Below are positions 53,884 to 64,000 of a DNA stretch of 64,000 bases, one piece after another. The stretch lies in the NCBI RefSeq assembly GCF_004912135.1, contig NZ_STGU01000002.1, positions 372,001-436,000 on the forward strand, in the 5' to 3' direction. The stretch is from Rhizobium rosettiformans W3. GTDB lineage: Bacteria > Pseudomonadota > Alphaproteobacteria > Rhizobiales > Rhizobiaceae. How positions within the stretch are numbered: position 1 is the stretch's first letter; each line of letters begins with the position of its first letter. Under the pieces are notes generated by a model. It searched no databases and was not told the origin of the DNA. It saw nothing but the letters and a program-made list of their open reading frames with translations. The position numbers were made by a program, and so were the translations under genes.

Positions 53884-54173
53884 CACCCCCCTCTGTCACT
53901 GCGTGACATCTCCCCCACAAGAGGGGAGAGTGGTGGCCGTGGGCGTCGGGCTCCCCACCTCCCCCTTGAGGGGGGAGGTCGCCGCGGAGCGGCGGGTGGG
54001 GGTGAACCAGACCACGAGTTCGGCGTGTCAGACTTGCAATGAGCTCCCCACGGTCACCCCACCCCGGAGCTTCGCTCCGACCCTCCCCCTCAAGGGGAGG
54101 GTGAGGCCACGCCGCATCCGCAATCCGCTCTCCCCCCTTGTGGGGGAGATGGCTGGCAGGCCAGAGGGGGGTA
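53884..54173. repeat. Nested rhizobial intergenic mosaic repeat, copy 2
   Basis: The two-layer architecture of 14363-14690 recurs here: ends ACCCCCCTCTGTCACT and CCAGAGGGGGGTAA, an inner module CCCCACCTCCCCC, GGAGCTTCGCTCCGACCC and CCTCAAGGGGAGGGTG. It lies between the leftward cimA start and the end of the iminopeptidase gene. Confidence 0.9.
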
Positions 54174-54193
54174 ACTGCGAGCGCGAGCATGAT

Positions 54194-55639
<1,446 letters not shown>

Positions 55640-55643
<4 letters not shown>

Positions 55644-56107
55644 TGATCATCCTCCGGCGGCCACTGGGCCGTGTCGTGGTCCGGGTGCTGGAAGCTCTCG
55701 ACCGAAGCGCAGAATTCTTCCATGGCCGGGGTGGTAAAGGCGGGCTTCTCGAACAGCTGATCGATCCAGGGCAGGCGCTGGTGATGGTTGACCTGGATTT
55801 GCGGCTCGAAATGCTCCGGATGATCGAAGGCGCCGATGGCGAGCTCCACCCCGGTCGGATGCTGATAGGTCAGCGGCGTACCGCACTTGCCGCAGAAGCC
55901 GCGCTTCACCTTGGCCGACGAACGGAACAGCATCGGCTGTCCGCGCGTCCAGGTCAGATGCGCCTGGTCGGCGGTGACGAAGGCGCCGAAGAAGGAGCCG
56001 AACTGCTTCTGGCACATCCGGCAATGGCAGATCGATGGGCGCCCAAGCTTCGACGCCTGGAACCGGATCGCCCCGCACTGACAGCCACCGCTTTCGATAT
56101 CACTCAT
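55640..56107 (-). CDS. GFA-family zinc protein, copy 2
   Basis: This 155-residue paralogue of the neighbouring GFA proteins has GGCQCGAIRF, SICHCRMCQKQFGSFFGAFV, FCGKCGTPLTYQ and QHPDHDTAQWPP. GAGGACGTCGAG precedes ATG. It is the middle copy of a tandem triplication, next to a 39-residue membrane peptide. Confidence 0.9.
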
Positions 56108-56117
56108 CTCGACGTCC

Positions 56118-56237
56118 TCATTGCATCGTCACATAGACCGTCACGCCGATGATCACAGCAGCGACCAGAACGCCCTTGGCTATCAGCCCGTAAAGCAGCC
56201 ATTTCGGCATCTTCGTATTCGGGTTCGGCTGCGTCAC
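56118..56237 (-). CDS. 39-residue single-pass membrane peptide in the GFA operon
   Basis: Start GTG overlaps the stop of the upstream GFA gene in a GTGA junction, and the stop is ten bases before the next ATG. The peptide begins MTQPNPNTKMPKWLLYGLIA and continues KGVLVAAVIIGVTVYVTMQ, a single hydrophobic helix after a polar N-terminus. No family recognised. The coupling overlap and fit in the operon argue that it is translated. Confidence 0.65.
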   Translation of the reverse strand: MTQPNPNTKMPKWLLYGLIAKGVLVAAVIIGVTVYVTMQ

Positions 56238-56716
56238 GACTTCGCCTCCGGCCACTGCTCTGTGTCCCGGTCCGGATGCTGGTAGGACACGACCTCGGTG
56301 AGGAAGGGCGCATCCTGGAGATCATCAAGCGTCGCGCGCTCTGGCAGAGTTGAGATGGCGTCGACAAAGGCGAGTTTGCATTCCACCCCGAACTGGATGG
56401 TCGGCGGCAGCTGCGACGGATCGTCGAAGGCGCCGGCCGCGAGCGACAGCCCGTCCGGCGCCTCATAGCTGAGCGGCGTGCCGCAATCGCCACAGAAACC
56501 GCGTTTCACGAAGTTCGACGAGGCAAAACGCTTCGGCGCCCCCCGCGTAAAGGTGACCTGCGCCTCGCCAACGGCAACGAGCGGCGCATAATAGGCCCCG
56601 AAGGCCTTCTGGCACATCCGGCAATGGCAGACGGAAACATCTTTCGGTTGGCCTTCCATGCGGAACCGCACGGCGCCACACTGGCAACCGCCGGTGTGGG
56701 TGAGGGGGGAGGTCAT
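56234..56716 (-). CDS. GFA-family zinc protein, copy 3
   Basis: This 160-residue first member of the tandem set has GGCQCGAVRF, SVCHCRMCQKAFGAYYAPLV, FCGDCGTPLSYE and QHPDRDTEQWP. It has the same cysteine layout as copies 1 and 2. A mosaic repeat lies directly upstream, so its promoter must be within or next to that repeat. Likely operon order: copy 3, membrane peptide, copy 2, copy 1, pip. Confidence 0.9.
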   Translation of the reverse strand: MTSPLTHTGGCQCGAVRFRMEGQPKDVSVCHCRMCQKAFGAYYAPLVAVGEAQVTFTRGAPKRFASSNFVKRGFCGDCGTPLSYEAPDGLSLAAGAFDDPSQLPPTIQFGVECKLAFVDAISTLPERATLDDLQDAPFLTEVVSYQHPDRDTEQWPEAKS

Positions 56717-56747
56717 GGGGTTGGCCTCCTCGGATGGTGGGTGCGGC

Positions 56748-56911
56748 TACCCCCCTCTGTCCTGCCGGACATCTCCCCCACAGGGGGGGAGAGCGGTACC
56801 CCGTCGACCTCGCCAATTGATGTCAACAGTTCAGAGTTTGACTGCCGCAGCGCATGCTCCCCCGCTCTCCCCCCTTGTGGGGGAGATGTCACAAAGTGAC
56901 AGAGGGGGGTA
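56748..56911. repeat. Rhizobial intergenic mosaic repeat, outer module only
   Basis: TACCCCCCTCTGTCCTGCC and GTGACAGAGGGGGGTAA bound CATCTCCCCCACA and its complement, as in the outer layer of the other two copies. The inner module is missing; unrelated sequence (tgatgtcaacagttcag) lies between the arms. This is what the site would look like before the inner element was inserted. Confidence 0.88.
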
Positions 56912-56935
56912 ACCCGCGCCGCAGCCGAAACCATT

Positions 56936-58480
56936 TTAACGCTTGACCTCCCAACTCGTCACCCGCTCGCCCGTCTCCTTGTCCTTGCCGTCCTTGAGCT
57001 GGATGCCCTTGGCAGCCAGGTCATCGCGGATCTTGTCGGCTTCGGCAAAGTTCTTGGATTTGAGCATTTCGAGCCGCATGTCGACGAGCGCCTGGACAGC
57101 GGCCGAGAGGTCGTCGCTCACCTCCGCCTTCTTTACCGTCACACCGAGGAATTCCAGCGAGCCCTTGAGCAAAGCAACGGCCTGTTCCATCGTCGGATTA
57201 TCAGATGCTGTCTCGCCACCGCGCTCGTAGGCAATTGTTCCCTTCGCGTAATTGGCTAGTACCGACAGCCTCATCAACGCTTCGGGCGAGTTTAGGTCAT
57301 CAGCAAGTCGACCGAGAAATTTCTCATCGAGCTGAGCCTGGATATCTCCCGCCGCATCGATGATTCTGAGCCAGCCCGCCAACCGCGCTTCAGCCTCCTC
57401 CAACCGCTTCACCGAAAAGTCGATCGGCTCGCGGTAATGCGTCATCAGCATGGCCAACCGCAGCACTTCGCCCGGCCACTTTCTCCCGCCGAATTTCTCC
57501 GTCGCCAACAACTCGTTGATCGTGACGAAATTGCCCTCCGACTTCGACATCTTGCGGCCTTCGAGCTGCAGGAAGCCGTTATGCATCCACACGGTTGCCA
57601 TCAGGTCGTTGTCGAAGGCGCAGCAGGATTGGGCGATCTCGTTTTCGTGGTGCGGGAAGATCAGGTCCAGGCCGCCGCCATGGATGTCGAACTGGTGCGG
57701 TTTCGTCTTGGCCGCCGGGGAGAGGCGATCCTTGATCTCTTCCCAGAGATAGCGGTCGGCCATGGCGGAGCATTCGATGTGCCAGCCGGGGCGACCGAAG
57801 ATCGCATGTTGCTCGCCTTCGAAGGTGAAATGCGCCGGCCAGCCGGGCTCGGTATCGGCCGATTGCTTCCACAGCACGAAATCCGCCGGGTTCATCTTGT
57901 GGCTTTCAACGGCGACGCGGGCACCAGCCTGCTGGTCCTCGAGCTTGCGCTTCGACAGCATGCCGTAATCGGCCATCGAGGCGGTCGAAAACAGCACCTC
58001 GTGGCCCTCCGAACCGCTGGCGACATAGGCATGACCCATGTCGAGCAGCCGCTGGATGATCACGATCATCTGCGGAATATTGTCGGTGGCCCGCGGCTCG
58101 ACGGTCGGCTTGAGGCAGCCGAGGGATGCCACATCCTCGTGGAACTGGCTCTCGGTCTTGCCGGTCACGGCGCGGATGGCGTCGTTGAGGCTCATCGAGC
58201 CATCGGCGATCTGGCTGCCGAAATCACGCAAGGCGCGTGCGTTGATCTTGTCGTCGACATCGGTGATGTTGCGCACATAGGTGACCTTGTCGGCGCCATA
58301 GGTGTGGCACAGCAGCCGGTAGAGCACGTCGAAGACGATCACGGGGCGCGCATTGCCGATATGGGCGAAGTCATAGACGGTCGGGCCGCAGACATACAGG
58401 CGCACATTGTCGGGGTCGATCGGCTCGAAGTCGACCTTCTCGCGTGTGAGCGTGTTGTAAAGCTTGAGGCCGCCGGCCAT
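56936..58480 (-). CDS. cysS: Cysteinyl-tRNA synthetase
   Basis: This 514-residue class I aminoacyl-tRNA synthetase has [16 protein letters not shown] containing HIGN (HIGH box). Zinc ligands lie in the VCGPTVY and GWHIECSAM regions with HHENE, and KMSKSEGN is the KMSKS box. The DALR-type C-terminal helical domain follows. ATG at 58480 has GGGAG seven bases upstream; the frame to 58528 does not. Confidence 0.96.
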   Translation of the reverse strand: MAGGLKLYNTLTREKVDFEPIDPDNVRLYVCGPTVYDFAHIGNARPVIVFDVLYRLLCHTYGADKVTYVRNITDVDDKINARALRDFGSQIADGSMSLNDAIRAVTGKTESQFHEDVASLGCLKPTVEPRATDNIPQMIVIIQRLLDMGHAYVASGSEGHEVLFSTASMADYGMLSKRKLEDQQAGARVAVESHKMNPADFVLWKQSADTEPGWPAHFTFEGEQHAIFGRPGWHIECSAMADRYLWEEIKDRLSPAAKTKPHQFDIHGGGLDLIFPHHENEIAQSCCAFDNDLMATVWMHNGFLQLEGRKMSKSEGNFVTINELLATEKFGGRKWPGEVLRLAMLMTHYREPIDFSVKRLEEAEARLAGWLRIIDAAGDIQAQLDEKFLGRLADDLNSPEALMRLSVLANYAKGTIAYERGGETASDNPTMEQAVALLKGSLEFLGVTVKKAEVSDDLSAAVQALVDMRLEMLKSKNFAEADKIRDDLAAKGIQLKDGKDKETGERVTSWEVKR

Positions 58481-58778
58481 GTGAAACTCCCAGAATGATG
58501 TACCCGGCTGGACCGGGTCGTTTGTCATCTGGGGCTATGCAGGAGACGAAAACGGCCAGGCCAGCGCATGCGCTAGCGAATAATGATCCCGCAAATGATG
58601 CAGAGGCTCGTTTTCATGGCCGCTGTTATGGCGCGCGTCGCTGTTTTGGTCAAGGGCGCTTGCGGTGTCTTGAAGCAGGTCATCTCGGTGCCGTAGGCTG
58701 TGGATAGTTGCCCTTCGGCTTAAGTCTTTTTCAAGATAACTACCCCAAATCTAGTGTGGCATTCCCCCGCCTACGGAG
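58481..58778. other. Divergent promoter region cysS / membrane diguanylate cyclase
   Basis: About 298 bp. No gene, T-box-like leader or named operator was recognised. It contains promoters for both flanking genes. Confidence 0.5.
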
Positions 58779-60032
58779 ATGATCTTCGGCATGGACCAAA
58801 CCCTGCATCTGCCTACCATCATGATCGTCCATGCCCTGATCACCCTGATCTCGACGGTCGTGACGATTTACATGTGGCTGAGAAACCGGGACAGCCGGAT
58901 CCTGCCGCTGCTGGTGGCCGCCGGATTGGCAGCTTGCGCGGCCATGCTCCTGCACTCGGCCCGCAGCACGCTGCCGCTTGTCCTGTCGTCAGGTTTGGGT
59001 CTTGGGCTGGGCGTTCTCGCGGTCGGAATCTATTGGCAGGCGGTTGTCGCCTTCGAAGGCGGGAAAGTCTCCCTCACCAAAGCGTCGCTCGGGATCGTGC
59101 TGTGGGCGGCCCTCTGGCTGACGCCCGTCTTTCATCAATCCATGGCAGCGCGCACCACCATTCTCGGGCTGCTGGTGGCCGGCTACTGCTTCCTGACGGC
59201 GCGCGAGATCATGCGGCGCGCCAGGATCGAACCCTTGCCCTCCCGGTCGGTCGCAGCACTCGCCAATGTCATCCGCGGCGCAATCTGGCTGGCACCGATG
59301 CCGCTTTCGATCTTCGTCGCCCCGGCCTATGCCGCAGACGGGACGACGGCACCCTGGTTCGCCTTCGTCGTTCTAGCCAATTCCATGATGATCGTGCTGT
59401 CGCTGGTCGCCCTGCTGATGCTGGGCAAGGAGCGCGACGAGCTCAGATATCGCCTTGCTTCCGAGCGCGATCCGCTGACCAATCTCGCCAACCGCCGTAC
59501 CTTCGTGGCGGCTGCGAACAAGGTGCTGACGTCGGAGGAGGGCGGCGCAAGCCTGCTTCTGCTCGACATCGATCATTTCAAGGTCGTCAACGATACCCAT
59601 GGCCACGCGGCCGGAGACCAGGTCCTGCTCGCCTTCTCGCGGGCCATCGAGCAGCACATGCCGAGCGGCTGGCTCTTTGCCCGCATCGGCGGTGAAGAAT
59701 TCGCCTGTCTGATGCCCCGCATGAGCGCGCAGAAGGCGGTGGCGGTAGCCGAGAACCTGCGTCTCGCCGTGGCCGACATGCTGATACCGGCGCCGTCTTT
59801 CCTGCGGGTCACGGTCAGCATCGGCGTCAGCGAAGCGAAGGGGCGGGGTGGAGACCTCGATGGACTTCTCGCCACGGCGGATGCCGCCCTTTATCGCGCC
59901 AAGGCCGATGGTCGAAACTGTGTCAGGCTCTACGAACCAGCGGTCCTGCTCGCCGAGACCGGCAATGCGCTGGCCCTTGCCGTCGAACAACCGCGCCGTC
60001 GGCTGGCGCACATGCGGCGCCGCGCGGGCTGA
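58779..60032 (+). CDS. Membrane-bound GGDEF diguanylate cyclase
   Basis: This 417-residue protein has six to seven N-terminal membrane helices (for example IMIVHALITLISTVVTIYMW, ASLGIVLWAALWLTPVFH, PWFAFVVLANSMMIVLSLVA) forming a sensor domain. A GGDEF domain follows from about residue 230: DPLTNLANRRTFV, LLDIDHFKVVNDTHGHAAGD and the active site ARIGGEEFACLM. The GGEEF variant is active; no RxxD inhibitory site is at the usual position. ATG 58779 has GGAG directly against it, and ATG 58791 is an alternative. It makes c-di-GMP at the inner membrane. Confidence 0.88.
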   Translation: MIFGMDQTLHLPTIMIVHALITLISTVVTIYMWLRNRDSRILPLLVAAGLAACAAMLLHSARSTLPLVLSSGLGLGLGVLAVGIYWQAVVAFEGGKVSLTKASLGIVLWAALWLTPVFHQSMAARTTILGLLVAGYCFLTAREIMRRARIEPLPSRSVAALANVIRGAIWLAPMPLSIFVAPAYAADGTTAPWFAFVVLANSMMIVLSLVALLMLGKERDELRYRLASERDPLTNLANRRTFVAAANKVLTSEEGGASLLLLDIDHFKVVNDTHGHAAGDQVLLAFSRAIEQHMPSGWLFARIGGEEFACLMPRMSAQKAVAVAENLRLAVADMLIPAPSFLRVTVSIGVSEAKGRGGDLDGLLATADAALYRAKADGRNCVRLYEPAVLLAETGNALALAVEQPRRRLAHMRRRAG

Positions 60033-60911
60033 TTAAGCCGCCGGGCGCGGCAGCCTGAGGATCCCCAGCACCAGAGCGCATCCGAGGACGATGACGGCCC
60101 CGCCGCAGAGCTGCAGCGCCGTCAGCGGTTCGTCGAGCACGAAGGCACCGACCAGCACGGCGACCACCGTTACCACGAATTCGACGCTGATCGCGGCCGT
60201 CGCGCCGATGCTTTTGACCAGCCCGAAATAGAGGACATAGGTCAAGGCGCTCATCAAGGCGGCAAGGGCGATGAGATAGACATAATCGATGGCTGCCGGC
60301 GTGCCCGGAACGGGCACGAACCAAAGGAGCGGCAGCGTCAGGGCCCCGCCCGCGATGAACGATCCGATCGTGACTTCCCAAGGGCCTGTGCCGCTCAGAT
60401 GTCGGCTGGCATAATTGCTGCCGAAAGCGGCGGAGAAGGTCGAGCCCACCATGGCGAGGCAGCCGAGCAGGAAGGCGCTGGTCACGGGAACGGCGGGAAA
60501 CCCCACCAGCATGATGATGCCGATCGTGCCAAGCGCAAGGCCGAGCACGCGCGCCGGCGTGATCCGCTCCAGTCCCCAGAGCTGGGCAATGACCATCGAA
60601 AACAGCGGGATGGAGGCGACGAAGATGGCGGCCATGGCCGTGCCGATCAGCGGCGTGGCGTAGGAAAGGCCGATAAGCTGGCCGGCGACCGTCGTTGCGC
60701 CGACGGCAGCGAACGGCAGCCATCCGGCACTGAAATCAAGCCTGCGCCGCATGATCCTCGCGATGGCAAAGAGGAGCGCGCCTGCGATGAAGCAGCGAAA
60801 GGTCACCGCCCCGATCCAGCCGAAGGCATCGACCACGTGCAGGAGCAGCAGAAAGGAAAGTCCCCACGCCAGCGACAGATAGGCATAGGCGGCGAAATCT
60901 CTGGGGGACAT
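60033..60911 (-). CDS. EamA/DMT-family permease
   Basis: This 292-residue protein has ten predicted helices in two EamA halves (YAYLSLAWGLSFLLLLHVVD; GALTLPLLWFVPVP and ALMSALTYVLYFGLVKSIGA). PLTALQLCGGAVIVLGCALV near the end is the usual DMT C-terminal motif. Substrate unknown. AGGA lies seven bases before ATG. The stop abuts the cyclase stop, tail to tail. Confidence 0.88.
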   Translation of the reverse strand: MSPRDFAAYAYLSLAWGLSFLLLLHVVDAFGWIGAVTFRCFIAGALLFAIARIMRRRLDFSAGWLPFAAVGATTVAGQLIGLSYATPLIGTAMAAIFVASIPLFSMVIAQLWGLERITPARVLGLALGTIGIIMLVGFPAVPVTSAFLLGCLAMVGSTFSAAFGSNYASRHLSGTGPWEVTIGSFIAGGALTLPLLWFVPVPGTPAAIDYVYLIALAALMSALTYVLYFGLVKSIGATAAISVEFVVTVVAVLVGAFVLDEPLTALQLCGGAVIVLGCALVLGILRLPRPAA

Positions 60912-60966
60912 GAAGTGGTCCTGAAAATCGCCGGTCGGCAGCTCCCTGAAGAGAGGGGCGAATCTG

Positions 60967-61707
60967 CTATTCCGGCATCCGATAATCGACGATCTTGCCT
61001 TCGCGCAGTTGGTAGAGCTTGCCGGTTTCCGTCTGGTCCGGGCCGACCAGCGCCATCAGCTTGGCCGCCACTTCGGACGGATGCGGCACGGTCTGCGGAT
61101 CTTCACCCGGCATGGCCTGGGCACGCATCGCCGTGCGCGTCGGGCCCGGGTCGACGGACAGGATGCGCAGGGGCAGGCGCTGCGTCTCGGCAGCCCAGGT
61201 GCGGGCAAGCGCTTCGACGGCCGCCTTGGAGGCGGAGTACGGGCCCCAGAAGGGCTTGCACTTGTGAGCGGCACTCGACGACAGGATCAGCGCGCGGCCC
61301 TGGTCCGACTTGACCAGCAACGGCTCGAGCGAGCGGATCAGGCGCCAGGTTGCCGTCACATTGATCGTCATGACCTTGTCGAAGACCTTGGCTTCGACAT
61401 GGCCGATCGGCGAGATGACCCCGAGAACGCCGGCATTCAGCACCGCGATATCGAGCTTGCCCCAGCGTTCGAAGATGTGGCCGCCGAGCTGGTCGATCGC
61501 TGCCATGTCCGAAAGGTCGAAGGGCACCAGCGTCGCCGTGCCGCCAACCGCCTTGATCGCGTCATCAAGCTCTTCCAGTCCGCCGACGGTTCGAGCACAG
61601 GCGATGACATGCGCGCCGGCCTTTGCCAGTTCGATCGCGGTGAAATAGCCGATGCCACGCGAGGCGCCGGTGACGAGCGCGAGACGGCCCTTGAGGTCGA
61701 TTGTCAT
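60967..61707 (-). CDS. Short-chain dehydrogenase/reductase
   Basis: This 246-residue NAD(P)-dependent oxidoreductase has the TGASRGIGYF glycine motif, the NAG segment AVLNAGVLGV, catalytic Ser in ILSSSAAHK and YSASK for Tyr/Lys. The RT pair after the glycine motif (ACARTVGG) suggests NADPH. Substrate unknown. The ATG at 61707 has AGGAC five bases upstream. It lies downstream of purF, separated by a mosaic repeat. Confidence 0.92.
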   Translation of the reverse strand: MTIDLKGRLALVTGASRGIGYFTAIELAKAGAHVIACARTVGGLEELDDAIKAVGGTATLVPFDLSDMAAIDQLGGHIFERWGKLDIAVLNAGVLGVISPIGHVEAKVFDKVMTINVTATWRLIRSLEPLLVKSDQGRALILSSSAAHKCKPFWGPYSASKAAVEALARTWAAETQRLPLRILSVDPGPTRTAMRAQAMPGEDPQTVPHPSEVAAKLMALVGPDQTETGKLYQLREGKIVDYRMPE

Positions 61708-61723
61708 GGTCTGTCCTATGTCC

Positions 61724-61825
61724 CTAGAGCATGTCCGGCCTAAGCTGATCACATGCTCTATCTCCTTGTTTTGACGCAGTCCGGACGCAAAACCGCTGGC
61801 GCACTTTTGCTGGACTTGCTCTGGA
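61724..61825. repeat. Rhizobial interspersed repeat (GAGCATG type)
   Basis: TAGAGCATG (61725-61733) and CATGCTCTA (61752-61760) form inverted arms, followed by CTCCTTGTTTTGACGCAG, TCCGGACGCAAAACCGC and GCACTTTTGCTGGACTTGC. I recognise this arrangement as a common intergenic repeat of Rhizobium and Agrobacterium chromosomes. It lies between purF and the dehydrogenase. Confidence 0.75.
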
Positions 61826-61827
61826 GC

Positions 61828-63318
61828 TCAGCCGTTGGCGGCGAGCATGCTTTCCTTGCGGCCCGGCTTTTCGCTCTCCTTGTCGAGGAGGCGGGTCGGG
61901 TAGTCGCCGGTGAAATAGTGATCGGTAAATTCCGGATTGTTCGGATCGCGCGGCTTGCCGCCGACGGCCATGTAGAGCCCGTCGATCGACAGGAAGGCGA
62001 GGGAGTCGGCGCCGATATATTTCGCCATGTCCGCCTCATGGGCATACTGGTTGGCGAGCAGCTTGTCCCGGTCCGGCGTGTCGATGCCGTAGAAATCGGG
62101 ATGGAAGATCATCGGCGATGCGACGCGGATATGCACTTCCTTGGCGCCGGCATCGCGGATCATCTGCACGATCTTCAGCGAGGTCGTGCCACGCACGATG
62201 GAATCGTCCACCAGCACGACGCGCTTGCCCTCGATCATCGCCCGGTTCGCGGAATGCTTGAGCTTGACGCCGAAGGCGCGGATCTGCTGGGTCGGCTCGA
62301 TGAAGGTACGCCCGACATAGTGGTTGCGGATGATGCCGTATTCGAACGGGATGCCGCTCTGCTGGGCATAGCCGAGCGCTGCCGGTGTGCCGCCATCCGG
62401 CACGGGGACGACGACATCGGCTTCAACAGGCGCTTCCTTGGCCAGGTTGATCCCGGCATTCTTGCGGGTCGTGTAGACGTTGCGGCCGGCGACGACGGAG
62501 TCGGGACGGGCGAAATAGACATATTCGAACATGCAGACGCGTTCCGGCTGCGGCCGAGCCGGCATGCGGGATTCGATCGTCACCGAACCATCCGCCTGGG
62601 TCTCGCAGATCACCACTTCGCCATTCTTCACGTCACGGACGAACTTGGCTCCGATGATGTCGAGCGCGCAGGTCTCGGAACAGAAGATCGGCTTGCCGTC
62701 GAGTTCGCCCATGACCAGAGGCCGGATGCCGATCGGGTCGCGGGCGGCAATCAGCTTGGTGCGGGTGAGGGCGATCATCGCATAGCCGCCTTCCATCTGG
62801 CGGATGGCGTCGATGAAGCGGTCGGTCGTCGAGGCATGACGCGAGCGGGCGATCAGATGCAGCACCACTTCGGTGTCCGAGGTCGACTGGCAGATGGCGC
62901 CGGTCGCGATGATCTGGCGGCGCAGCGTCAGGCCGTTGGTGAAGTTGCCGTTATGGGCAATCGCGATGCCGCCTTCCTCGAGTTCGGCGAAGAGTGGCTG
63001 CACATTGCGCAGTGCAACTTCGCCCGTCGTCGAGTAGCGCGTGTGGCCGATCGCCTGCGGACCCGGCAGCTTCGCCAGCGTCGCCGGATTGGTGTAGTGG
63101 TCGCCAACGAGGCCCATATGCTTTTCGGTGTAGAACTGCCGGCCGTCGAAGGAGACGATACCGGCCGCTTCCTGGCCGCGATGCTGAAGCGCGTGCAGGC
63201 CGAGCGCGGTCAGCGTCGCTGCATCCGGATGCCCGAGAATGCCGAACACGCCGCATTCTTCGTGAAACTTGTCATCATGGCTGCCGTAGACGACATGGGA
63301 GGGGCTGGACTGCTTCAT
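61828..63318 (-). CDS. purF: Amidophosphoribosyltransferase
   Basis: This 496-residue enzyme transfers glutamine amide nitrogen to PRPP in the first committed step of purine synthesis. A propeptide of about 20 residues precedes the N-terminal nucleophile cysteine in EECGVFGILG (Cys after EE), followed by LHALQHRGQEAAG. The PRPP-binding motif is VVLVDDSIVRGTTS. The presence of a propeptide suggests a Bacillus-type processed enzyme, and cysteines in the C-terminal half are few. It lies downstream of cvpA with hairpins between. Confidence 0.96.
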   Translation of the reverse strand: MKQSSPSHVVYGSHDDKFHEECGVFGILGHPDAATLTALGLHALQHRGQEAAGIVSFDGRQFYTEKHMGLVGDHYTNPATLAKLPGPQAIGHTRYSTTGEVALRNVQPLFAELEEGGIAIAHNGNFTNGLTLRRQIIATGAICQSTSDTEVVLHLIARSRHASTTDRFIDAIRQMEGGYAMIALTRTKLIAARDPIGIRPLVMGELDGKPIFCSETCALDIIGAKFVRDVKNGEVVICETQADGSVTIESRMPARPQPERVCMFEYVYFARPDSVVAGRNVYTTRKNAGINLAKEAPVEADVVVPVPDGGTPAALGYAQQSGIPFEYGIIRNHYVGRTFIEPTQQIRAFGVKLKHSANRAMIEGKRVVLVDDSIVRGTTSLKIVQMIRDAGAKEVHIRVASPMIFHPDFYGIDTPDRDKLLANQYAHEADMAKYIGADSLAFLSIDGLYMAVGGKPRDPNNPEFTDHYFTGDYPTRLLDKESEKPGRKESMLAANG

Positions 63319-63372
63319 GGCGAGGGCCTTTGCTCCGGGAACAGATGCGGGTGCAACGCTTTGAACAGGGAA

Positions 63373-63399
63373 GCCGCCGGTCTGTCCCGATCCGGCGGC
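63373..63399 (-). terminator. Hairpin between cvpA and purF
   Basis: GCCGCCGG (63373-63380) and CCGGCGGC (63392-63399) form an 8-bp stem. A second smaller stem CGCGGCT-TTCG-AGCCGCG lies at 63420-63437. Both are in the leader between the cvpA stop and purF start on the minus strand, and may attenuate purF transcription. T-runs are weak. Confidence 0.5.
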
Positions 63400-63443
63400 G
63401 TCTGTCTTGTCTCAAGTCGCGCGGCTTTCGAGCCGCGAGAAGA

Positions 63444-64000
63444 TCAGTTGTTCTGGGCCGGAGCCTGGTCGGCAGGGGCCTGTTCCGCCGGTGCCTGATC
63501 GGCAGGGGCCTGCTCGCCGGCTTCGGTCTCTTCGCGGCCGAGGATCCGTTCGCGGATCTGCGGTTCGATATCTTGCGGCAGAACGGCTTCGAGCTTCAGC
63601 ACCAGCGAATCGAGGAAAGGCTTCGACTTGGATTCGTTGACCCAGTCCGGGCGCTGGCGAACGTCGATCAGCCAGTTCCAGAAGGCGACGGCGACGACTA
63701 GAAGCAAAAGGCCGCGAGCCGCACCGAAGAGGAAGCCCAGGGTACGATCGAGCGCACCGATGCGGCTGTCGATGATGAAATCGGCGATGCGCGAGGTGAT
63801 GAAGGAAATCACGATCAGCGCGATCAGGAAGATGATGCCGGCAGAACCGGCCATCGCGATCCTGGGATCGTCGGTGTAGCTCATCAGATAGGGCACGAGC
63901 AGGGGATAGAGATAGTAGGCGGCGGCGACAGAGCCCGCCCAGCTCGCGATGGACAGCACTTCGCGCGAAAACCCGCGCACCATCGCCAGCACCGCTGAAA
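63444..64000 (-). CDS. cvpA: CvpA-family membrane protein, 5' end beyond the window
   Basis: About 185 C-terminal residues are present; the frame runs off the window edge. Membrane segments include VAAAYYLYPLLVPYLMSY, AMAGSAGIIFLIALIVISFI and LGFLFGAARGLLLLVVAVAF, with RIGALDRTLGFLFGAARG the CvpA hallmark. The C-terminal tail has a short APADQAPAEQ-type repeat. CvpA is required for colicin V production and envelope stress in enterics, and often precedes purF, as here. Confidence 0.9.
   Translation of the reverse strand, partial: SAVLAMVRGFSREVLSIASWAGSVAAAYYLYPLLVPYLMSYTDDPRIAMAGSAGIIFLIALIVISFITSRIADFIIDSRIGALDRTLGFLFGAARGLLLLVVAVAFWNWLIDVRQRPDWVNESKSKPFLDSLVLKLEAVLPQDIEPQIRERILGREETEAGEQAPADQAPAEQAPADQAPAQNN

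Overview
The window is a chromosomal segment of an alphaproteobacterium of the order Hyphomicrobiales, most likely a Rhizobiaceae (Rhizobium/Agrobacterium/Ensifer-like) genome. The signs are high GC content; two RopA/RopB-type porins; the gene order dapA, smpB, rpoZ, rsh, acpS, lepB, rnc, era, recO; nadABC with its alphaproteobacterial regulator NadQ; an AtmA-type exporter; a DUF1127 protein; and three copies of a GC-rich rhizobial intergenic mosaic repeat. Identifications rest on reading motifs; no database search was run.

Layout. 1-1.8 kb: the 3' part of a ferredoxin reductase and an orphan tyrosine recombinase. 2-5.1 kb: two inverted porin paralogues whose 5' ends form a near-perfect 209-bp inverted repeat around tRNA-Ser(GCU). 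5.2-9.3 kb: an alpha/beta hydrolase, a soluble lytic transglycosylase and dapA. 9.35-13.1 kb: an accessory block between dapA and smpB. It holds a proteasome/HslV-like Ntn-hydrolase, a decayed second copy of the dapA 3' end with its terminator, and a translationally coupled pair encoding a HARE-HTH protein and a CHAT-family (caspase-like) protein. The pair is visibly less GC-rich than the flanks. It is the best candidate here for an undescribed (possibly defence-related) system.

13.4-25.3 kb is a housekeeping core: smpB, a DUF3830 protein, a NYN-domain protein, rpoZ, the (p)ppGpp synthetase/hydrolase, a DUF1127 protein, a DUF2062 protein, acpS-lepB-rnc-era, a divergent AbrB-type membrane protein/TetR pair, and recO. 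25.7-31.6 kb: an MFS transporter, then a DUF2339 / HD / MOSC gene group. 31.8-35.4 kb: nadABC behind a perfect 9-3-9 palindrome that is a good candidate NadQ operator. nadQ itself lies at 37 kb as the last gene of a close-packed ygfZ / HD-nucleotidase / phosphatase / nadQ operon, so regulator and target sit within 5 kb of each other.

40-46 kb: small conserved rhizobial proteins, a Nudix hydrolase, a SRAP (HMCES/YedK) protein, psd-pssA for phosphatidylethanolamine synthesis, and a diguanylate cyclase. 46-54 kb: an Atm1-type ABC exporter, a LysM protein, a LOG-family enzyme, rarD and citramalate synthase. 54-57 kb: an operon of three GFA-family paralogues, a 39-residue membrane peptide and proline iminopeptidase. 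57-64 kb: cysS, a membrane diguanylate cyclase, an EamA transporter, a short-chain dehydrogenase, purF and cvpA, the last cut by the window end. Intergenic mosaic repeats lie at 14.4, 27.1, 53.9, 56.8 and 61.7 kb.
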